This document shows, one piece after another, positions 1 through 7,879 of a DNA stretch of 14,075 nucleotides. The stretch is taken from positions 1 to 14,075 of the forward strand of contig JABFST010000336.1 of NCBI GenBank assembly GCA_013140465.1, in the 5' to 3' direction. Under the pieces are notes generated by a model. That model was not told the origin of the DNA. It saw nothing but the letters and a program-made list of their open reading frames with translations, and ran no database searches. A program made the position numbers and the translations under genes. The number at the start of each line of letters is the position of its first letter. The stretch's first letter is position 1. The DNA comes from Methylococcaceae bacterium. GTDB lineage: Bacteria > Pseudomonadota > Gammaproteobacteria > Methylococcales > Methylomonadaceae.

Positions 1-180
<180 letters not shown>

Positions 181-186
181 CTAAGA

Positions 187-215
187 ATTATGCAGGTGAA
201 AGCGCAATTCGTAAA
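187..215 (-). promoter_or_regulatory. Candidate sigma-70 promoter of trxB
   Basis: Read on the minus strand, a -35-like TTTACG (210-215; 4 of 6 consensus bases) is separated by exactly 17 bases from a -10-like CATAAT (187-192; 5 of 6). The predicted transcript would start about 30 bases upstream of the trxB ATG. This is a consensus match only. The rest of 148-351 contains a small imperfect GGCGG/CCGCC stem near 236-250 and nothing else I can support. Confidence 0.4.
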
Positions 216-351
216 CGATATTGTGCGGCTAGCATGGCGGCAAACCGCCGCATACCGAAGAGTGGGCCGCTAGTTTGGGTAAAGGGCTAATGCAGATATG
301 GGGCGGTGTAGGGCGAATTAAAGGGGGGAGGTGGATTTGCCTGATGTGTCA

Positions 352-930
352 TCACAACATAAGCAAGCGCGCCACATCATCAGGCTTATCAACATCCAGT
401 TCGGCTTCGGGCAAGGGCAGCACCGTTAAGGCTTGCGCGTTTTGATTTAGAAGCCGTTTGGCACCTTGGTCGCCAGTTAATGCTAATAGTTGCGGAAAAT
501 AGTGTGCGGGAAACACCGCAGGTACGCCTACCGATTGTTGGTAGCCACTTGCGGCGATGTGGTTAGGGGTTTGTTGCCAGCAGTTTAAGAGTGATTGGTA
601 GTGTGCGGCGGTAATCAGGGCTTGGTCGCAAAGCATCAACATAGCGGCGGTCGCCGTATCGGGCAAGGCACGGATGCCCGCACGGATGGAACTCGCCATA
701 CCTGTTTGCCAATCGGGGTTGGTGACAGTGGTAACGGTACTGAGGTCTATCGCGGCGGAGATGGCGGTCGGGTTGGCGCCCAACACCACGATGATATTGT
801 GCTTAAATACGGTTTGGGCTTGGTTTATTGCGTGCGCCAGCAAAGGCAGTCCGCGCCAGTGCAGCAATTGCTTGGGCTGGCCTAGACGGCTGGAAGCGCC
901 AGCGGCAAGTATAATTGCGTAAGTGTCCAT
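352..930 (-). CDS. mocA: MocA-type molybdenum cofactor nucleotidyltransferase
   Basis: A 192-residue MobA/MocA-like NTP transferase. Known members transfer CMP or GMP onto molybdopterin in the cytoplasm to make the dinucleotide cofactor of molybdoenzymes such as xanthine dehydrogenases. Visible motifs: the nucleotide-binding signature LAAGASSRLGQPKQLL at residues 8-23; NPDWQTGMASS at 71-81; the metal-binding CDQ at 101-103; GVPAVFP at 135-141; GDQGAK at 153-158; and DVDKPDD at 179-185. This set, with length near 190, fits the MocA (cytidylyltransferase) branch better than MobA, but the base specificity is inferred. No clear Shine-Dalgarno precedes the ATG at 930. No molybdoenzyme gene is adjacent in this window; trxB lies 204 bases downstream on the same strand, probably with its own promoter. 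Confidence 0.85.
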   Translation of the reverse strand: MDTYAIILAAGASSRLGQPKQLLHWRGLPLLAHAINQAQTVFKHNIIVVLGANPTAISAAIDLSTVTTVTNPDWQTGMASSIRAGIRALPDTATAAMLMLCDQALITAAHYQSLLNCWQQTPNHIAASGYQQSVGVPAVFPAHYFPQLLALTGDQGAKRLLNQNAQALTVLPLPEAELDVDKPDDVARLLML

Positions 931-952
931 GATGCTTGTGTTGGAAGATATA

Positions 953-985
953 CCCTCTCCCCAGCCCTCTCCCTGAGGGAGAGGG
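953..985. repeat. CCCTCTCC / GAGAGGG hairpin repeat
   Basis: CCCTCTCC at 953-960 is followed by a nearly perfect palindrome: CCCTCTCCCT at 965-974 pairs with AGGGAGAGGG at 976-985. This matches a short interspersed repeat that I recognise from many gammaproteobacterial genomes. One reading frame across it gives the familiar spurious peptide PSPSGRGLGRG. A shorter degenerate relative lies at 11944-11966. It sits directly upstream of the mocA start and has no T-tract, so I do not call it a terminator. Confidence 0.7.
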
Positions 986-1014
986 GGCGTAAGCTCTCAA
1001 TAGCGGCAGGATAA

Positions 1015-1047
1015 AGACCTGCGAGGTTTATAAAACCTCGCAGGTCT
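1015..1047. repeat. Perfect 33-bp palindrome (15-bp arms, 3-base loop)
   Basis: The arm AGACCTGCGAGGTTT at 1015-1029 is the exact reverse complement of 1033-1047, separated by ATA. The element contains no reading frame, has no run of T on either side and shows no obvious target duplication. I associate this 'cctgcgaggtt' palindrome with interspersed repeats in several environmental proteobacteria, but that is recollection, not a search. It could act as a short mobile palindrome or as an RNA hairpin. Confidence 0.75.
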
Positions 1048-1092
1048 ACACTAATGAGAAGTTACGAGAGGTCAGCATAACGTGTTGTTTTT

Positions 1093-1282
1093 GTAACTAT
1101 TCAGAGCGACTTCTAATAAGTCAAATTTACCGTAGGCTGAGCGGTGTTTTTACCGTAGGCTGAGCGGAGTCTTTACCGTAGGCTGAGCGGAGTCGAAGCC
1201 GGTTTGTTCGCTTCGACTCCGCTCAGCGAACGGCTGTTCCGCTCAGCGAACGGCTGTTGTGCCCCGGATGCTGAATAGTTAC
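1093..1282. mobile_element. MITE-like non-autonomous element, copy 1 (190 bp)
   Basis: The termini are perfect 12-bp inverted repeats, GTAACTATTCAG at 1093-1104 and CTGAATAGTTAC at 1271-1282. An exact 8-bp direct repeat TTGTTTTT flanks the element at 1085-1092 and 1283-1290, the mark of transposition. Inside, a subterminal mini-hairpin (GACTT 1108-1112 / AAGTC 1118-1122) is followed by three 23-bp units beginning at 1128, 1151 and 1174 (TACCGTAGGCTGAGCGG...). The third unit runs into a hairpin with 18-bp perfect arms at 1182-1199 and 1210-1227. Two 20-bp units CCGCTCAGCGAACGGCTGTT follow at 1219-1258. There is no coding capacity. The GTAA tips and 8-bp duplication fit IS66-family transposition, which is an inference. 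It lies 52 bases past the lipoprotein stop codon. Confidence 0.9.
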
Positions 1283-1334
1283 TTGTTTTTGTATATTAAA
1301 ACGGGTTTGGATAGTTATAGCTGATTAACCTTGC

Positions 1335-1823
1335 TTAAAAAAGCTTACTAAAAAAGCCTTCTTTTTTGGCGGGTTCGTTGGGGGTAAACGACTTAAAGCC
1401 TTTTTCCAAATTTTTGGGTTGGGTACAGTGGTAAACCGCCGCGTTGTATTTGATTTGTAGCGAGCGGGGATTTTCGTGTTCGCCTAAATATTTTTCGACT
1501 TCTTCGTCGGTTAAGTCCTTAATCATGTAGTTGGCGACACACGCGCAGGTTTTGCCAAAGCGTTCTTTATCGATGTCCGGGTTAACCGAATTTTTTAGTT
1601 CGCGCTTTAGGCATTGGGCGGCAAACGCATCTTCAAACTTATGTTTTTCGGCATTGGTGACAAGTACGTCTTGGGAGTGGTCAAACGGGTTAAACACTTC
1701 TTTAACAGGTTTGGCGGCGACTTTTTCTGCATCATCATCTGAGCAGCCGGGGAGGGTAGCTGCCAGCACTAAGCCAGTCAGTAGCGCAAGCCCCAGTTTT
1801 TTAGTAAAAATTGGTGTGTTCAT
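1335..1823 (-). CDS. Predicted cysteine-containing lipoprotein of unknown function
   Basis: A 162-residue protein when started at the ATG at 1823. An open frame extends upstream to 2153, but this start places a classic lipoprotein signal at the N terminus: KK at residues 8-9, a hydrophobic core at 10-24, and the lipobox LPGC with the acylated cysteine at residue 27. The proline at -2 is slightly atypical. The longer form would overlap purE. The mature part has four further cysteines (71, 93, 95, 133), including a CAC at 93-95 followed by acidic DLTDEEVEKYL. The spacing suggests a small disulphide-stabilised helical domain. I do not recognise a named family. No strong ribosome binding site is visible. 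The gene is divergent from purE, with 241 bases between the starts. Confidence 0.75.
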   Translation of the reverse strand: MNTPIFTKKLGLALLTGLVLAATLPGCSDDDAEKVAAKPVKEVFNPFDHSQDVLVTNAEKHKFEDAFAAQCLKRELKNSVNPDIDKERFGKTCACVANYMIKDLTDEEVEKYLGEHENPRSLQIKYNAAVYHCTQPKNLEKGFKSFTPNEPAKKEGFFSKLF

Positions 1824-2052
1824 AGACAAATCATGAAGGTTAATGGTTAATGGTGACAGGCCGGGCAACAGCCTTGTGGCAACGGCGACGCACGACTTTA
1901 TCATTTTATGGGGGTGCGTTCTAGTCATCTTCACCAAATCGGTGCAATAGTGTGGCAGTAGCACAGGCCAAATTATGCAAAACCCAAACACATCCCGCCA
2001 GCATTTATGCGATACTACGCGGCTTTTAAAATCACCCGATTGTACAGAGAAT

Positions 2053-2058
2053 AAGGAG
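2053..2058 (+). promoter_or_regulatory. Ribosome binding site of purE
   Basis: AAGGAG lies 6 bases before the ATG at 2065 and fixes the purE start. The purK start inside the purE stop has no comparable independent site, which fits translational coupling. Confidence 0.8.
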
Positions 2059-2064
2059 TAAGAC

Positions 2065-2562
2065 ATGACTGCATTGGTGGGCATCATCATGGGTTCGACC
2101 TCGGACTGGGAGACGATGCGCTTTGCTGTTGAAACCCTAGAGCGGCTGGGCATTGCCTATGAATGCGAAGTGGTTTCGGCACACCGTACCCCCGACAAAT
2201 TGTTCCATTACGCCGAAACCGCCGAAGCCAAAGGGCTGGAAGTCATTATTGCCGGAGCGGGCGGGGCTGCGCATTTGCCGGGCATGACCGCCGCCAAAAC
2301 TGCCGTGCCAGTGTTGGGCGTACCCGTGCAATCCAAAGCCTTAAACGGCATGGATTCGTTGCTGTCTATCGTCCAAATGCCTGCGGGCATTCCTGTAGGC
2401 ACGCTCGCTATCGGCAAAGCCGGGGCGATTAATGCCGCACTGTTGGCAGCCGCGATTATCAGCAATAAACATCCGCAATATCGGGCGGCGTTGCACGCAT
2501 TTAGGACCGAACAAACCGATGCCGTGTTGGCGCACGCCGATCCACGCGAGGAATCATTATGA
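2065..2562 (+). CDS. purE: N5-carboxyaminoimidazole ribonucleotide mutase (class I PurE)
   Basis: PurE converts N5-CAIR, made by PurK, into 4-carboxy-AIR in cytoplasmic de novo purine synthesis. The 165-residue length is normal for the bacterial class I enzyme. Signature motifs in order: GSTSDW at residues 10-15; SAHRTP at 38-43, containing the catalytic histidine; the [11 protein letters not shown] glycine-rich loop at 64-74; and [15 protein letters not shown] at 97-111. The presence of purK immediately downstream supports the bacterial two-enzyme route over a class II PurE that uses CO2 directly. The TGA stop overlaps the purK ATG by four bases (ATGA, 2559-2562), a typical coupled operon junction. 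Confidence 0.97.
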   Translation: MTALVGIIMGSTSDWETMRFAVETLERLGIAYECEVVSAHRTPDKLFHYAETAEAKGLEVIIAGAGGAAHLPGMTAAKTAVPVLGVPVQSKALNGMDSLLSIVQMPAGIPVGTLAIGKAGAINAALLAAAIISNKHPQYRAALHAFRTEQTDAVLAHADPREESL

Positions 2563-3653
2563 AAGTTGGCGTATTAGGCGCGGGGCAATTGGCGCGGATG
2601 ATTGCCTTGGCGGGCATCCCGTTAGGAGTGGAATTTATTTTTTTGGATCCGTCCAAAGACGCGTGCGCCAGCGGCTTAGGCCAGCATTTGCTGGGTGATT
2701 ATAACGACCCGCGCTTGTTGGCGGCATTAGCCGAAAGTGCCGATGTGGTCACTTATGAATTTGAAAATGTCCCGGCTGATGTTGCGGCATTTCTTGCCGC
2801 CCACACCCAAGTGCATCCTGCCCCAAAAGCCTTAGCAGTGGCGCAAGACCGTTTGGTTGAAAAAAACTTTTTTAATGATCTGGGCATTGCTACGCCCGCC
2901 TACCAAGCCGTAGACAGCTTAGCCGAATTGGAACAGGCAATGGCGGTTATCGGCTGGCCCGCGATCATCAAAAGCCGCACGATGGGTTACGACGGCAAAG
3001 GCCAATCCTTGTTAAAATCGCCCGCCGATTTGCCCCAAGCCTGGGCGTTATTGGCAGGTGCTCCGGCGATTGTCGAGGCGTTTGTGCCGTTTGACCGGGA
3101 GGTGTCGATTATTGCCGCACGCAGTGTCTCGGGGGCAGTGGTTTATTATCCGCTGTCTGAAAACCAACACCGTGGCGGTATTTTGCGGGTGTCGGAAAGC
3201 CGTGCTGGCGATGGGATGCAGCCAGCCGCCGAAGCGGCTATTTTGCGGCTGATGGAAGCTTTGGATTATGTCGGGGTGTTGGCCTTAGAACTGTTTGAAG
3301 TCAACGGTGCATTGATTGCCAATGAGTTTGCCCCGCGTGTGCATAATTCCGGGCATTGGACCATAGAAGGCGCGGAAACCAGCCAGTTTGAAAACCACGT
3401 CCGTGCGGTTTTAGACCTGCCCTTAGGCGCAACCACTGCCGTGGGCAAAGCGGCAATGGTCAATTTTATCGGCGGCTTGCCCGATACCGCCGCGCTGTTG
3501 GCGATTCCCCATGCCCATTGCCATTTATACGGCAAAGAGCCGCGCAAAGGCCGCAAAGTCGCCCATGCCACTTTGCGTACCGAAACCAGCGCAGAACTGC
3601 ACACGGCGTTGGCGCAGTTGGTGGCGTTGGCGGATGCGGTGGATGATTCGTAA
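2559..3653 (+). CDS. purK: N5-carboxyaminoimidazole ribonucleotide synthase
   Basis: PurK is an ATP-grasp enzyme that carboxylates AIR with bicarbonate and ATP to give N5-CAIR, the substrate of PurE. The 364-residue product begins with the pre-ATP-grasp Rossmann-like motif [11 protein letters not shown] at residues 4-14. It continues with TYEFENVP at 65-72, the glycine-rich ATP loop GYDGKGQ at 143-149, and the metal- and substrate-binding segment [17 protein letters not shown] at 255-271. All hallmark residues appear intact and the length is usual for the family. It is translationally coupled to purE through an ATGA overlap. It ends 29 bases from the stop of the convergent large membrane protein gene, with no obvious intrinsic terminator between them. 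Confidence 0.97.
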   Translation: MKVGVLGAGQLARMIALAGIPLGVEFIFLDPSKDACASGLGQHLLGDYNDPRLLAALAESADVVTYEFENVPADVAAFLAAHTQVHPAPKALAVAQDRLVEKNFFNDLGIATPAYQAVDSLAELEQAMAVIGWPAIIKSRTMGYDGKGQSLLKSPADLPQAWALLAGAPAIVEAFVPFDREVSIIAARSVSGAVVYYPLSENQHRGGILRVSESRAGDGMQPAAEAAILRLMEALDYVGVLALELFEVNGALIANEFAPRVHNSGHWTIEGAETSQFENHVRAVLDLPLGATTAVGKAAMVNFIGGLPDTAALLAIPHAHCHLYGKEPRKGRKVAHATLRTETSAELHTALAQLVALADAVDDS

Positions 3654-3682
3654 CCCCGCCACAGTTCATCAACAAGACTATT

Positions 3683-6600
3683 TTATAAAGTGCCGCTTTC
3701 CCACAAACCTATCACATACTGCCATGTGACCATCAACGTGCCCAAGCCGCCAAACGATTGGAATAAGGGCAGTTCATACCAAGGTCTAAACGCGCCTTTA
3801 CGCAAGGCGCGTATACGTTCAATCTCGGCTTCTATGCGCCTTATCACCACTTCATTCGGATGGTCTACATTACGTTGCTCACTTATTTTGTAGTTTAAGA
3901 GCGTGATAGCTTTGATACGCGCACTGTTAGCCCCCAGTTGCAAATAAACTTCGGCAGTAATCGTGTATAGCAATAGTAACAACAAGGCTATACACAGCCC
4001 CCACGGCATGTTCCAGTCATCAATTGCGGGGCTGCGTGCCAACGCCAATAACACAATACAGCCTATCGGCCCCCAAATTAAAGGTTGGATCGCTTCGGTG
4101 ACGGTTTCGACGAGTTTTATGTCCAGCCAATCATTAACGCATTCGGGTGCGACTTTTTTTTCATCAGCGGCCCAGTGTTTTGCGGTTTCATGCCAGCGGC
4201 TAGGGTTGGTGGACAAGAGGCTAATCAGCCGCCCAAACAGCCGTGCGTTTTCAACAACCCATATCGTCAGCAGCAAGGTCACAAAGATCACCCCAAAAAA
4301 CACTGGGTATAGGTTTAGTGTGCCGCGCATTGGCAAGCCTGGGCTATCCCCCCAATTAATCAGGCAATAAGCGGCTATTAAGACCACGAAACTTAACACA
4401 AACACGCGTGCCAAAGCCGTTAAGTGTTGCCTATCTTTAATAAAGCAACCGCCATAACCTAAGCACTGTTGCCATAATTGCGCCGGGTCTACCCATTTTT
4501 GCTCGCGGTTATCTGTCCAACTGCCCAGATAAAAAACCTGGTCGCAGGGGATTGTTGCGGGTTCGCTAGGTAAGGCAAAAGTGCTGCGGCCTTGCGGATC
4601 GGCGGGGTCGGGTTGTTGCAGTGTGGTTTGCAGTAAGCGCATACGCCTGTTGCCCCAGACAAAAAACAGGCATGCAAACAACATTTCAAGCCCCAGCAAT
4701 AAAAGGCTGGGCCACGCGCTGACACCTTCTAGCCAGTAGAAAGGTTCGCTATCTAACTGGGCGTTATAAGGGTTCCATAGCACATAAACCAAGTCATCGA
4801 CAATGATTAAGCTGATACCTAAGCCTAGCCACAGTTGCCAATGTTGGCGAAAACTGGTTCTGGCACGCCAGCACACCAACGGCAAGACAATCGCTAGAAA
4901 TAAGCTGGCACTCACTCCCCAGCCGTAGGGGATTTGCAGGGTCGGAGCAATAAGCGGATGTAGCGTTGGTTTGCAGCCGTCCAAATTGCTCCATTTGCAC
5001 TCTGGGTCAGTATCTGATTTTTGTGGCTGCGCTGTTTTATCGGCGGTCGGCAACAGTGGCTTAGTATCTGTTTTAGTTGGCTGTTCTTTATTGGTTGTTG
5101 TCGGCAAAGGGATGAAGTGTTTGCTGCCTACTTCAAATAACAGCGGTCTAGGCGTGCCGATTTTTTCCACCAAGCCTGGGGTCAAGAGTATTTGAGTAGT
5201 CGCAAAAAAGGCGGTTTGGTAACTGTCACGAAAGGCAGGCACCACGCCTTGCAATTCGGGGCGCAGTGTTAAGTCATAAGCCGATGCCACTAATAGGTTA
5301 TGGGTTTGTGCCAATTTGCTGGGATGGTTATAGGCGGCGTTTAAATCGGTGGTAAAAAATTGTTTATGCGGAAAATAAGGCCGTAAGGCTTCTAAAATCA
5401 TCAAAATATCGTGTACATCCGAACCGAGTATGCCTATCGCGTTTACGCCGTTATTGCCCTTAGCCTTTAACTCCCGATCAAGCTTATCGATGGTTTCCGC
5501 CAAGCGGCGCAAGTAATCTTTTTGGTTTTGGCCTTCTGGAAACTCAATCGCTGAGCCAGGCTTGTCCTTACTGTCGGCTTTTTTTTCTTCGCTGGCGGCA
5601 GGTTTGTCGGGTTTGTTGGGTAATTTGCCGTCCAATCCGCGCATATAGCTAAAAATGTTTTTGAGCGGATGCCCGCGTGTTTCCCATTCCCTTTGAAACA
5701 TACGGCGTATGGATTGCCCATAAAACGTGTCCCATTCCGATAAGATCACAATTTGATCTAGCGGTGTGATGTGGCGCAATTTGAGTTCGTGCACTAAGAC
5801 TTGCATCATTTCATAGTCATTAGCCGTGGTGCGATATAAGGTGATATTTTTTTTGTTTTTTAAAAAGGTGCCTAAATGCGCATCGGTCGTATGGGTATAT
5901 TTTAAAAACCGCTGGTCATACGCGGTGGCACTAGCAGCGTAGTAGGTGATTTCCTGCTGGTTGATGTGGCCTAAATCGGCTACTGCTTGCGCAGTAGCGG
6001 GCAAACCCACACACGCAGCGGCATTGTTAGGGTCTTCCAGAACCATATCCAGAAGCAAAGTAGAGGTGTTGGGGCCGATGACGGTATAACGGAAGGTATC
6101 GTGTGCCTGTGATTTAGAGCTTGCTTGTCGTAACAGTTCTTGTAATTTTGCGGCAGGACAGTTCGACAAGCCCAGCTCATCGACCCATAGCACCAGAATT
6201 TTTAGTTTTTCGCCGATAGCATTGACATTCTCTTTATTTATCCACCATTCAAACGCGACTTTCTTTTGCAACTGCGTGTTGCCGTCTGGATAAAAATAGC
6301 CGATATGCTGCTCATCGTCTGGCGTGTAGTTTTGGTTTGCCAAACCGGAAAGCACCGCATAACGCCTACGCATCCGGTTTTCTGCGGCTTCTTGATAAGG
6401 TGCGCCCGGCAAGGTGACGGCGATAATAGTGACGTTGTTGTGTTCAGTCGGTTGTTCGTGGAAATAAATTTGTTCGGGGGTGTGGGGATAGCGCGTAGTG
6501 CTAGGGTTGGCGGATTCATTGTCTACCGACGCTATCGCCGCAAAAGGATCTTGCCACAAACGGGCATCAACATCTTGCACATCCCGATAATAGGAAGGCA

Positions 6601-6736
6601 CGCTGTTAATCGAAGGTCGCTCTTCTTGGTAAGGTATCAAGTGGTTGGCAATAAAACCCGCCAACAGCGCCAATACGGCAGTAATAGGCAGTGTCGCCGC
6701 CAAACTTTTATTATCCCCTTTTTTGTCATCAGCCAT
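3683..6736 (-). CDS. Large receptor-like membrane protein with a putative type 1 periplasmic-binding-like domain
   Basis: A 1017-residue protein of unknown function. The ATG at 6736 has a good ribosome binding site (AAGGGGG at 6745-6751, 8-base spacing). Visible architecture: a short cytoplasmic head; one membrane segment at about residues 12-30; a large probably periplasmic region at 31-600; then about seven membrane segments (near 603-623, 633-653, 673-693, 773-793, 807-827, 883-901 and 907-931), possibly an eighth at 990-1010. Within 175-520 the alternating strand/helix pattern, with segments such as RYTVIGPNTS, DQIVILSEWDTFYG, VNAIGILGSDVHD and KQFFTTDLNAAY, resembles a type 1 periplasmic-binding fold (branched-chain amino acid receptor style). 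Charged or Thr/Pro-rich linkers lie at about 373-400 and 545-578. A predicted coiled helix rich in E and R lies at 960-980. A receptor or sensor role is inferred; I see no kinase, cyclase or protease motif. Confidence 0.7.
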   Translation of the reverse strand: MADDKKGDNKSLAATLPITAVLALLAGFIANHLIPYQEERPSINSVPSYYRDVQDVDARLWQDPFAAIASVDNESANPSTTRYPHTPEQIYFHEQPTEHNNVTIIAVTLPGAPYQEAAENRMRRRYAVLSGLANQNYTPDDEQHIGYFYPDGNTQLQKKVAFEWWINKENVNAIGEKLKILVLWVDELGLSNCPAAKLQELLRQASSKSQAHDTFRYTVIGPNTSTLLLDMVLEDPNNAAACVGLPATAQAVADLGHINQQEITYYAASATAYDQRFLKYTHTTDAHLGTFLKNKKNITLYRTTANDYEMMQVLVHELKLRHITPLDQIVILSEWDTFYGQSIRRMFQREWETRGHPLKNIFSYMRGLDGKLPNKPDKPAASEEKKADSKDKPGSAIEFPEGQNQKDYLRRLAETIDKLDRELKAKGNNGVNAIGILGSDVHDILMILEALRPYFPHKQFFTTDLNAAYNHPSKLAQTHNLLVASAYDLTLRPELQGVVPAFRDSYQTAFFATTQILLTPGLVEKIGTPRPLLFEVGSKHFIPLPTTTNKEQPTKTDTKPLLPTADKTAQPQKSDTDPECKWSNLDGCKPTLHPLIAPTLQIPYGWGVSASLFLAIVLPLVCWRARTSFRQHWQLWLGLGISLIIVDDLVYVLWNPYNAQLDSEPFYWLEGVSAWPSLLLLGLEMLFACLFFVWGNRRMRLLQTTLQQPDPADPQGRSTFALPSEPATIPCDQVFYLGSWTDNREQKWVDPAQLWQQCLGYGGCFIKDRQHLTALARVFVLSFVVLIAAYCLINWGDSPGLPMRGTLNLYPVFFGVIFVTLLLTIWVVENARLFGRLISLLSTNPSRWHETAKHWAADEKKVAPECVNDWLDIKLVETVTEAIQPLIWGPIGCIVLLALARSPAIDDWNMPWGLCIALLLLLLYTITAEVYLQLGANSARIKAITLLNYKISEQRNVDHPNEVVIRRIEAEIERIRALRKGAFRPWYELPLFQSFGGLGTLMVTWQYVIGLWESGTL

Positions 6737-6793
6737 GATCTTATCCCCCTTGCAAGACTTGTGATAGGCAGAGTGCCAGCCAAAAACTCAGGG

Positions 6794-6820
6794 CAGGGTG
6801 GCGTTGTGGCTGCCACCCTG
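6794..6820. repeat. Hairpin in the leader region of the large membrane protein gene
   Basis: CAGGGTGGC at 6794-6802 is the exact reverse complement of 6812-6820, with a 9-base loop. It lies 58 bases upstream of the ATG at 6736. On the minus strand a short TTTTT follows about 6 bases after the stem. It could therefore be a weak terminator or attenuator ahead of that gene, or simply a leader stem. There is no further evidence. Confidence 0.35.
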
Positions 6821-6950
6821 GACCTTAAGCGCAGATTACTCCTAATAACCTTGCTAAACAATGACATACTTAACAGTTGTTAGCGGTAATATTACTTAGG
6901 GGACTTATTTGACGGCTGAAGACTGTGTAGAGGAGTAGCGGCTACTCACT

Positions 6951-7054
6951 TAAAGCGGGACTGGGGAGCCGTTGGCTGAGCGGAGTCGAAGCCGGCGGCG
7001 GGTAAAGCGGGACTGGGGAGCCGTTGGCTGAGCGGAGTCGAAGCCAGCGGCGGG
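6951..7054. repeat. Two 52-bp tandem units
   Basis: Bases 6951-7002 and 7003-7054 are direct repeats of 52 bp starting TAAAGCGGGACTGGGGAGCC. They differ by one base (GCCGGCGG versus GCCAGCGG). Each contains the core GGCTGAGCGGAGTCGAAGCC that also forms the hairpin arm of the mobile elements at 1093-1282 and 11996-12182. The rest of the 6737-7163 gap holds a small GAGTAGC/GCTACTC palindrome at 6933-6947 and no gene. Confidence 0.85.
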
Positions 7055-7081
7055 ATTCGCTTCGACTCCGCTCAGCCAACG
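7022..7081. repeat. Long inverted repeat (23-bp arms) sharing the mobile-element hairpin core
   Basis: Bases 7022-7044 are the exact reverse complement of 7059-7081, with a 14-base loop. The arm is the GAGCGGAGTCGAAGC core extended by CGTTGGCT. It overlaps the second tandem unit; the first unit (6951-7002) offers an alternative left arm. It lies 82 bases past the stop of the lectin-like gene (minus strand) and could stop or protect that transcript, but no T-tract follows. Confidence 0.8.
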
Positions 7082-7163
7082 ACACCCAAACTATCCCAGC
7101 TTAAACGGGAAGCCGGAGTAGCAAAGGGCATTGGGTTTGCCGTGAACTTTGGGTTTTATGGCA

Positions 7164-7844
7164 TTACTCGGCTGCAAAACAATAAAAATAGCCCGCACCG
7201 CCAGTGCTGACCAAGTTTTCTTGGCTGCAACCTTTGCTGTCATGGGTAGAGTTCCATGACACGTTGCCACCTGTTGCGCCACGGTTAGTGCGGTCGGAGT
7301 GGCCTACCCTGACGCTGCCTTCGCCACTGCTCGTATAATTTTTGCAGGTGTGGTCTGCGGCATCGGTATAAGCATTGCCGTTAGGTTGGGTTCCAGTGAT
7401 GAGGTCATGTTGGTTAGGCGTAGCACCCACCCCATTGATGGGATCGCCTTTTTCGGTCAGGTTGGTCGTGCGGTGCACGTTGTTGCCCAGTTGCCCGAGT
7501 TCCACGGTATCGCCGTGTAAATGGGCAATGTCATTAGAGACTATCGCACCTTTGGCATTGGCCCAAGGGCCTTTGCCGATACGGTCGCGGGCATTGACGG
7601 CTGGTTGGTCGCCGCTGGCTTGGGTGCTTAAATAGGCGTGCCAGACACGGTTGCCCGCACCGACCGCTGTCGCCAGTTTTTGGCAATGGGCATCCGCACC
7701 TGCCAGACCGCCCAGATCCGCGCCTTTACCTGAGCCGATACTGGTGACGAAAAAACCTAAAGGCGGCTTAGGGGCTTCTTCGGCTGCGAAAGTGGCAGTA
7801 TTGCTCAGGATAAGCAGGGCAGCTAGGGTGTTATATTTTTTCAT
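7164..7844 (-). CDS. Secreted lectin-like protein
   Basis: A 226-residue exported protein. The N terminus MKKYNTLAALLILSNTATFA is a signal peptide with likely cleavage after residue 20 (TFA/AEE). The mature protein starts with GFFVTSIGSGKGADLGGLAGADAHCQ (shown here in part as residues 30-55). Four cysteines at 54, 167, 206 and 222 suggest two disulphides. A C-terminal block contains W-N-S-T-H, GCS and TGGAGYFYCFA. The pattern of GADLGGLAGADAHCQ, WHAYLST, and a Cys-rich end resembles the C-type-lectin/endostatin-like folds of bacterial proteins of the DUF1554 kind. That assignment is from recollection of the pattern. Ligand and role are unknown. It is probably periplasmic or extracellular. A weak GAGAG precedes the ATG. 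It is transcribed alone or with the large gene 427 bases downstream. Confidence 0.75.
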   Translation of the reverse strand: MKKYNTLAALLILSNTATFAAEEAPKPPLGFFVTSIGSGKGADLGGLAGADAHCQKLATAVGAGNRVWHAYLSTQASGDQPAVNARDRIGKGPWANAKGAIVSNDIAHLHGDTVELGQLGNNVHRTTNLTEKGDPINGVGATPNQHDLITGTQPNGNAYTDAADHTCKNYTSSGEGSVRVGHSDRTNRGATGGNVSWNSTHDSKGCSQENLVSTGGAGYFYCFAAE

Positions 7845-7879
7845 TCATGTGCTCTCTTAAGGGGTTGTCAAAATGGATT

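Noticed and set aside
803..1000. Small minus-strand reading frame containing PSPSGRGLGRG
   Set aside because: It is the translation of the CCCTCTCC/GAGAGGG repeat run into the mocA antiparallel frame; not a gene.
1015..1047. Rho-independent terminator
   Set aside because: The stem is strong but no T-run follows on either strand, and it lies upstream, not downstream, of the nearest minus-strand gene start.
1128..1258. CRISPR array
   Set aside because: The repeated units are contiguous or nearly so, without unique spacers of constant length, and they sit inside a mobile element with terminal inverted repeats.
1824..2153. Longer N terminus of the lipoprotein gene
   Set aside because: The upstream extension would overlap purE by 89 bases and would bury the lipoprotein signal peptide inside the protein. 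The ATG at 1823 gives a proper signal and lipobox.
6266..6883. 205-codon plus-strand open frame opposite the large membrane protein gene
   Set aside because: It shadows the start of the large gene and its leader, with no recognisable domain or ribosome binding site.
6951..7081. Third copy of the mobile element
   Set aside because: It shares only the 20-base hairpin core; neither GTAACTATTCAG end nor an 8-bp direct repeat is present.
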